This document shows positions 60,023 through 64,000 of a DNA stretch of 64,000 nt, piece by piece. Positions within the stretch are counted from its first letter, which is position 1, and each line of letters starts with the position of its first letter. The DNA comes from Candidatus Nanopelagicales bacterium (lineage in GTDB: Bacteria; Actinomycetota; Actinomycetes; S36-B12; GCA-2699445). The stretch spans positions 1-64,000 of the forward strand of contig JBAOHO010000021.1 in assembly GCA_037045355.1 (NCBI GenBank). The letters are read 5' to 3'. A program made the position numbers and the translations under genes. The notes below the pieces were generated by a model that saw only the letters and a list, made by a program, of their open reading frames with translations, searched no databases and was not told where the DNA came from.

Positions 60023-61681
60023 ATGCTCGGCACCGGAGTCCACAGCCCAGAGGACCGCAGGTTCGTCGGGTTGGCCGAGGGGGTCCTCGACGACATCCTG
60101 GTCCGTGATCCCGCGCATGCCACTCGCATCGGAGACCATCGGTTCGACGAACGGATGCCCGATCTGACCCCCGACGGAGCCGACGAGTTCGCCCGCGTGC
60201 TGCAGCGCCACCAACTGTTCTTGGACCGGGTGGATGAGCGTGCCCTGTCCCGGTTCGCTCTCGCGGACCTGCAGATCCTGCGGCGCGGGGTGGCCCGCCG
60301 GATCTTCGACCTCACAGTCCTGCGGCGCAACGAGTGGGATCCCTTGGCCTGGAGTCCGATCGACCCTCTGTACACGCTGGTCGCCAGGCCCTACGCGCCG
60401 CCGAAAGTCCGTGCCCGATCCCTGATACACAGACTCAGGACCGTTCCTGAGTTCCTGGACAGTGCCAGGCAGACACTCGGTCCGATGCCGCGGCCACACG
60501 TCATCACTGCGGTGACCCAACTGCGTCAGCTCGGCTCGCTTCTCACGGGGTCTCTGGGTGAACTGGCCAGCGAGCCTGGGGTCCAGGACGCCGTCGAGAC
60601 AGCAGTCCGCTCCTGCGAGAGTCACGCGGACTGGTTGTGGGACCAGGTCGACGAGGCCCAGCGCCCCGCGGCGCTCGGGCCCGACCTCTATCGCGGTGTG
60701 ATGCGGCACCACCTCGATCTCGATTGCGACATCGACGAGCTCCTGGCGGCGGCGGAGGACGACCTCGACTGTGTGCTCGACGACCTGGTGACCACGGCGG
60801 TTCAGTTCGGTGGCACGACCGTCGCCGACCGCAGCGCCATTTCACAGGCGGTGGAGCAGTTAGCCGCTGAGTCCGATGTCTCCGACGCCAACGTTCTGGA
60901 AGTCGCCGATGACGCCCTCATCCACGCCACGGACTTCGTCACCGAGAACCGCATCGTGAGCGTTCCCGACATCGATCTGCGTCTCGAGGCCATGCCTGCC
61001 GCTCGCCGGGGGGTCGCCGTCGCCGACCGTGACGCACCCGGACCGCTGGAGCGGTCGCGACTGGCGACACTTCTCGCCATCGCGCCCACACCGCGAGACT
61101 GGGATCGCTCCCGGCGCCAGACCTTCTACCGCGAGTACAACCGCCACATGATCCAGGACTTGATGGTCCACGAGGCCATGCCAGGTCACGCGGTGCAGTT
61201 GGCCCGGGCTCGCGAGGCAGCGGCACCGACGTATGCGCGCGCCACCATGCCCAGTGAGTTGTTCATCGAGGGGTGGGCGGTCTACGCGGAGGAGATGATG
61301 GTCCGGGAAGGTTTCACCGTGGCTGATGAACCGCGCCCCTCCTTACGTCTGCAACAGCTCAAGATGCGACTGCGCACGATCCTGAACACGATCCTCGACA
61401 TCAGGATTCACACGCGAGGGATGACGGAGGCAGAAGCGCGGCGGCTGCTGTCGACCAAGGGGTTCCAAGAAGACGGTGAGATCGTCGGGAAGTGGCACCG
61501 GGCTCAGTTGACCGCGGGCCAATTGCCGAGCTACTACGTCGGCCATCGGGGCGTCAGCAACGTGGTCGCGGATCTCGCGGCGCGGCATCGGGATTGGAGT
61601 CTCGGGACAGTCCACGATGCGGTGCTGTCCCATGGATCGGTGCCACCGGCGGTGTTGCGAGGGCTCGTGGGACTGGAGTGA
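60023..61681 (+). CDS. DUF885-family predicted metalloprotein/peptidase
   Basis: A 552-residue protein. The HE..PGH motif VHEAMPGHAVQLARAR (about residue 383) and SELFIEGWAVYAEEMM give the zinc-like site of DUF885 proteins, with YYVGHRGVSNVVADL near the end. It resembles M32/carboxypeptidase-like folds, but activity is unproven. The gene is placed between mazG and eno, where mycobacteria have no counterpart. The start is ATG 60023. Confidence 0.88.
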   Translation: MLGTGVHSPEDRRFVGLAEGVLDDILVRDPAHATRIGDHRFDERMPDLTPDGADEFARVLQRHQLFLDRVDERALSRFALADLQILRRGVARRIFDLTVLRRNEWDPLAWSPIDPLYTLVARPYAPPKVRARSLIHRLRTVPEFLDSARQTLGPMPRPHVITAVTQLRQLGSLLTGSLGELASEPGVQDAVETAVRSCESHADWLWDQVDEAQRPAALGPDLYRGVMRHHLDLDCDIDELLAAAEDDLDCVLDDLVTTAVQFGGTTVADRSAISQAVEQLAAESDVSDANVLEVADDALIHATDFVTENRIVSVPDIDLRLEAMPAARRGVAVADRDAPGPLERSRLATLLAIAPTPRDWDRSRRQTFYREYNRHMIQDLMVHEAMPGHAVQLARAREAAAPTYARATMPSELFIEGWAVYAEEMMVREGFTVADEPRPSLRLQQLKMRLRTILNTILDIRIHTRGMTEAEARRLLSTKGFQEDGEIVGKWHRAQLTAGQLPSYYVGHRGVSNVVADLAARHRDWSLGTVHDAVLSHGSVPPAVLRGLVGLE

Positions 61682-61751
61682 CCCTCCTGCGCGATGCCCG
61701 GATAGGGTGGTCGCCAAGTGTGCGGATTGCGAGCAGGGAGGACCCCCCGTC

Positions 61752-63029
61752 ATGGCCAGCATCGAAGCAGTGATCGCCCGAGAGATTCTTGACTCACGAG
61801 GAAACCCCACGGTCGAGGTCGAGGTCGGACTGGATGACGGAGCGGTGGGTCGTGCAGCGGTCCCGTCCGGCGCATCAACGGGAGCGTTCGAGGCAGCGGA
61901 ACGGCGAGACGGTGGCGATCGGTACGGAGGCAAGGGCGTCACCGAAGCATGCGTGGCGGTCACCGACGACATCGCGCCCGAAGTGCTGGGTTTCGACGCG
62001 TCCGAACAGCGCCTGGTCGATCAGGCCATGATCGATCTAGATGGCACAGCCAACAAGAGCCGACTGGGCGCCAACGCGATCCTGGGCGTCTCACTGGCCG
62101 TTGCCCGAGCCGCCGCCGAATCCGCTGACCTTCCGCTTTTCCGCTACGTCGGCGGGCCCAGCGCTCATGTCCTGCCGGTGCCCATGATGAACATCCTGAA
62201 CGGCGGGGCCCACGCCGACTCCAACGTGGACATCCAGGAGTTCATGATCGCTCCGATCGGGGCGCCGACGTTCGCCGATTCCGTGCGCTGGGGCGCGGAG
62301 GTGTACCACGCGCTGAAGTCGGTGCTCAAGGAGCAGGGCTTGGCGACCGGTTTGGGTGATGAGGGAGGGTTCGCCCCTGACTTGGCCAGCAACCGGGCGG
62401 CGCTGGACATCATCGTGGCCGCCATCGAGAAGGCCGGATTCGCCCCTGGCCGCGAAGTTGCGCTGGCGCTGGATGTTGCCGCGTCGGAGTTCTGCAGCGA
62501 CGGGGTCTACCAGTTCGAAGGCGCCGACCGCAGTGCGGAGTGGATGACGGGCTACTACGAGTCCCTGGTTGCGGACTTCCCGCTGGTGTCGATCGAGGAT
62601 CCTCTGGATGAAGAGGACTGGGACGGATGGGTCCACGTCACCGATGCGCTAGGCGACAAGATCCAGATCGTCGGAGACGACCTCTTCGTCACGAACCCGG
62701 AACGCTTGCAGCGGGGCATCGACGCCGGCGCAGCCAATGCCCTGCTGGTCAAGGTCAATCAGATCGGCACATTGTCCGAGACTCTGGACGCGGTCGCACT
62801 GGCGCACCGCAACGGGTACGCGTGCATGATGTCGCATCGCTCGGGCGAAACCGAGGACACCACCATCGCCGATCTGGCCGTGGCCACTGACTGCGGTCAG
62901 ATCAAGACAGGAGCTCCGGCGCGGTCGGAACGCGTCGCGAAGTACAACCAGTTGCTGCGCATCGAAGAGGAACTCGACGATGCGGCGCGCTACGCCGGAG
63001 CAAGTGCATTCCCGCGCTTCCAGCCCTGA
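61752..63029 (+). CDS. eno: enolase
   Basis: A 425-residue glycolytic enzyme converting 2-phosphoglycerate to phosphoenolpyruvate. AREILDSRGNPTVEVEV, GASTGAFEAAERRDGG, LGDEGGFAPDLASN, SIEDPLDEEDWDGW (metal ligands), VGDDLFVTNPERL, ALLVKVNQIGTLSET (catalytic Lys) and MSHRSGETEDT are all present. ATG 61752 is the standard N-terminus (MASIEAVIAREILDSRG). Confidence 0.98.
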   Translation: MASIEAVIAREILDSRGNPTVEVEVGLDDGAVGRAAVPSGASTGAFEAAERRDGGDRYGGKGVTEACVAVTDDIAPEVLGFDASEQRLVDQAMIDLDGTANKSRLGANAILGVSLAVARAAAESADLPLFRYVGGPSAHVLPVPMMNILNGGAHADSNVDIQEFMIAPIGAPTFADSVRWGAEVYHALKSVLKEQGLATGLGDEGGFAPDLASNRAALDIIVAAIEKAGFAPGREVALALDVAASEFCSDGVYQFEGADRSAEWMTGYYESLVADFPLVSIEDPLDEEDWDGWVHVTDALGDKIQIVGDDLFVTNPERLQRGIDAGAANALLVKVNQIGTLSETLDAVALAHRNGYACMMSHRSGETEDTTIADLAVATDCGQIKTGAPARSERVAKYNQLLRIEEELDDAARYAGASAFPRFQP

Positions 63030-63081
63030 CGCGCCGCGGCGCTGCCGGGTGCAGCCCGATCCGTATGCGACGATCTGAGGC

Positions 63082-63537
63082 ATGACTCCGACTGCCGCTC
63101 CGCCCCGGCCCGCGGAGGTTGCGCAGGGCGACGCTCCGGTGGTCGAGCACCACACCTCGGGACGCACTTTGGTTCTGTTCGGCACCCTGTTGGCCGTGGC
63201 TCTCATGCTCGCGCTTCCCATCAGGACGTGGGTCGCTCAGCGCTCGGAGTTGGACTCCATGAGAGCCGAGATCGACGCTGCCAGGCAGCGGGTCGCCGCG
63301 CTGCAAAGCGAACAGCAGATGTGGCAGAACCCCCGTTATGTGGAGGCCCAGGCGCGGTTGCGGCTGAACTTGGTTCGCCCCGGCGAGGCGGGGCTGATCA
63401 CCCTCGACCGCGACGAACTGGCCAACACCGAAGTCGTCGAAGAACCTGCGGTCACCTGGTACGACAAGGTCTGGCGCTCCACTGAGACCGCTGCGGGGGT
63501 TCGGCCGCTGTCGGCCCCCGAGTCCGATGGTGGCTGA
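63082..63537 (+). CDS. ftsB: septum formation initiator FtsB/DivIC
   Basis: A 151-residue bitopic cell-division protein: cytoplasmic N-tail of about 28 residues, one helix (TLVLFGTLLAVALMLALPI), then a coiled coil (LDSMRAEIDAARQRVAALQS) ending in WQNPRYVEAQARLRLNLVRPGEAGL. This last block is the diagnostic DivIC/FtsB motif. It bridges FtsQ and FtsL in the divisome. The gene order eno–ftsB–DUF501 is conserved in actinomycetes. Its stop lies inside the next gene (overlap of 11 bp). Confidence 0.93.
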   Translation: MTPTAAPPRPAEVAQGDAPVVEHHTSGRTLVLFGTLLAVALMLALPIRTWVAQRSELDSMRAEIDAARQRVAALQSEQQMWQNPRYVEAQARLRLNLVRPGEAGLITLDRDELANTEVVEEPAVTWYDKVWRSTETAAGVRPLSAPESDGG

Positions 63538-64000
63538 GCGGCCGTCCGACCCGGACCTCGTCGCCGACCAGTTGGGCCGCCCGCCCCGTGACGTCGCGGA
63601 GGTCGCCCATCGCTGTCCCTGTGGCGCGCCTGATGTCGTGGCCACTCGCCCGCGGCTCTCGGATGGGACGCCGTTCCCAACGTTGTTCTACCTCACCTGC
63701 CCGCGGGCGAATGCTGCCGTGAGCACACTCGAGGCCCGAGGCTGGATGCGCGTCATGCAGCAGCGCCTCGCCGAAGACGAGACGCTGGCACGTGCCTACC
63801 GTGCAGCGCATGCCGACTACCTGTCACGTCGAGCCGCGCTCGGATCGGTCCCCGAGATCCAGGGCGTGTCGGCGGGTGGCATGCCGAACCGGGTCAAGTG
63901 CCTGCACGTTCTGGCGGCCCACTCCCTGGCTGCCGGTCCGGGAGTCAACCCCCTCGGCGACGAGGTCGTGGCTGAGATCTCACCCTGGTGGGACGGCGAG
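63527..64000 (+). CDS. DUF501-family protein, partial
   Basis: 158 codons are in the window; the gene continues past the right edge. The sequence DLVADQLGRPPRDVAEVAHR, CPCGAPDVVATRPRLSDGTP, FPTLFYLTCPRANAAVSTLE and MPNRVKCLHVLAAHSLA is the DUF501 pattern. In M. tuberculosis (Rv1025) it is followed by ppx, which is probably next here. Function unknown. ATG 63527 overlaps ftsB. Confidence 0.9.
   Translation, partial: MVAERPSDPDLVADQLGRPPRDVAEVAHRCPCGAPDVVATRPRLSDGTPFPTLFYLTCPRANAAVSTLEARGWMRVMQQRLAEDETLARAYRAAHADYLSRRAALGSVPEIQGVSAGGMPNRVKCLHVLAAHSLAAGPGVNPLGDEVVAEISPWWDGE

Overview
The window is high-GC DNA from an actinomycete (Actinomycetota). It has GTG/TTG starts, many 4-nt ATGA/GTGA gene overlaps and several gene blocks whose order is diagnostic of the phylum. 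These are 5-formyl-THF cyclo-ligase–galU–glp(moeA-like)–rimJ-like–glpR/sepX; pmt–rsmI–metG–tatD–rsmA–ispE; glmU–prs–rplY–pth; and mfd–lipoprotein–mazG–eno–ftsB–DUF501. The last three run in the same order as Mycobacterium tuberculosis Rv1002c–Rv1026, but with different cargo between the blocks. The genus cannot be named from the sequence. No mycolic-acid genes are present, and rpfB, which sits between tatD and rsmA in mycobacteria, is absent.

Layout. 1–9.4 kb is accessory: a CcdA-type membrane protein (partial), a methyltransferase, two MFS exporters, a broken PAS–EAL gene, a FadE5-type acyl-CoA dehydrogenase, a FluC pair with a universal stress protein, and an Hsp20 remnant. 9.7–17.4 kb holds an FmdB zinc ribbon, a SAF-domain protein, a broken saccharopine-dehydrogenase-like gene, a glycosylase-like protein, then the galU–glp–glpR cell-division module. 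17.6–22.2 kb holds tRNA-Ala, a DUF3048 lipoprotein, a CopD–CtaG fusion and protein mannosyltransferase. At 22,222–24,605 an IS5-type element, itself invaded by a TnpB element, lies between pmt and rsmI. 24.7–32.9 kb is the RNA-processing and isoprenoid block (rsmI, metG, tatD, rsmA, ispE) with three surface-glycan genes inserted. 32.9–34.7 kb is a desaturase–TetR operon with a clear operator. 34.8–42.5 kb has tRNA-Gln, glmU, prs, a glutamate decarboxylase, a secreted protein, rplY, pth and cysQ. 42.5–54.7 kb is a surface-polysaccharide island: a large secreted beta-propeller protein, glycosyltransferases, Wzz, an O-antigen-ligase-like protein, a flippase and a sulfotransferase. 54.9–64 kb is the mfd–mazG–eno–ftsB block.

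Two window-wide patterns stand out. First, at least a dozen short tandem arrays (15–22 bp units, 2–10 copies) sit at gene ends or inside genes. Every array inside a reading frame has a unit divisible by three (21 bp in mfd and the flippase, 15 bp in the FmdB gene and the decarboxylase leader); outside genes the units are mostly 16–19 bp. Second, about ten genes are broken by single-base shifts, mostly in short G/C runs. This could be gene decay but looks at least as much like residual sequencing indels, so every pseudogene call below is conditional on that.

Functional links: CysQ (PAP phosphatase) would clear the by-product of the sulfotransferase; GlmU and GalU supply UDP-sugars to the polysaccharide and wall genes; Pmt, WecG-type, GT2 and GT4 enzymes point to a strongly glycosylated surface.
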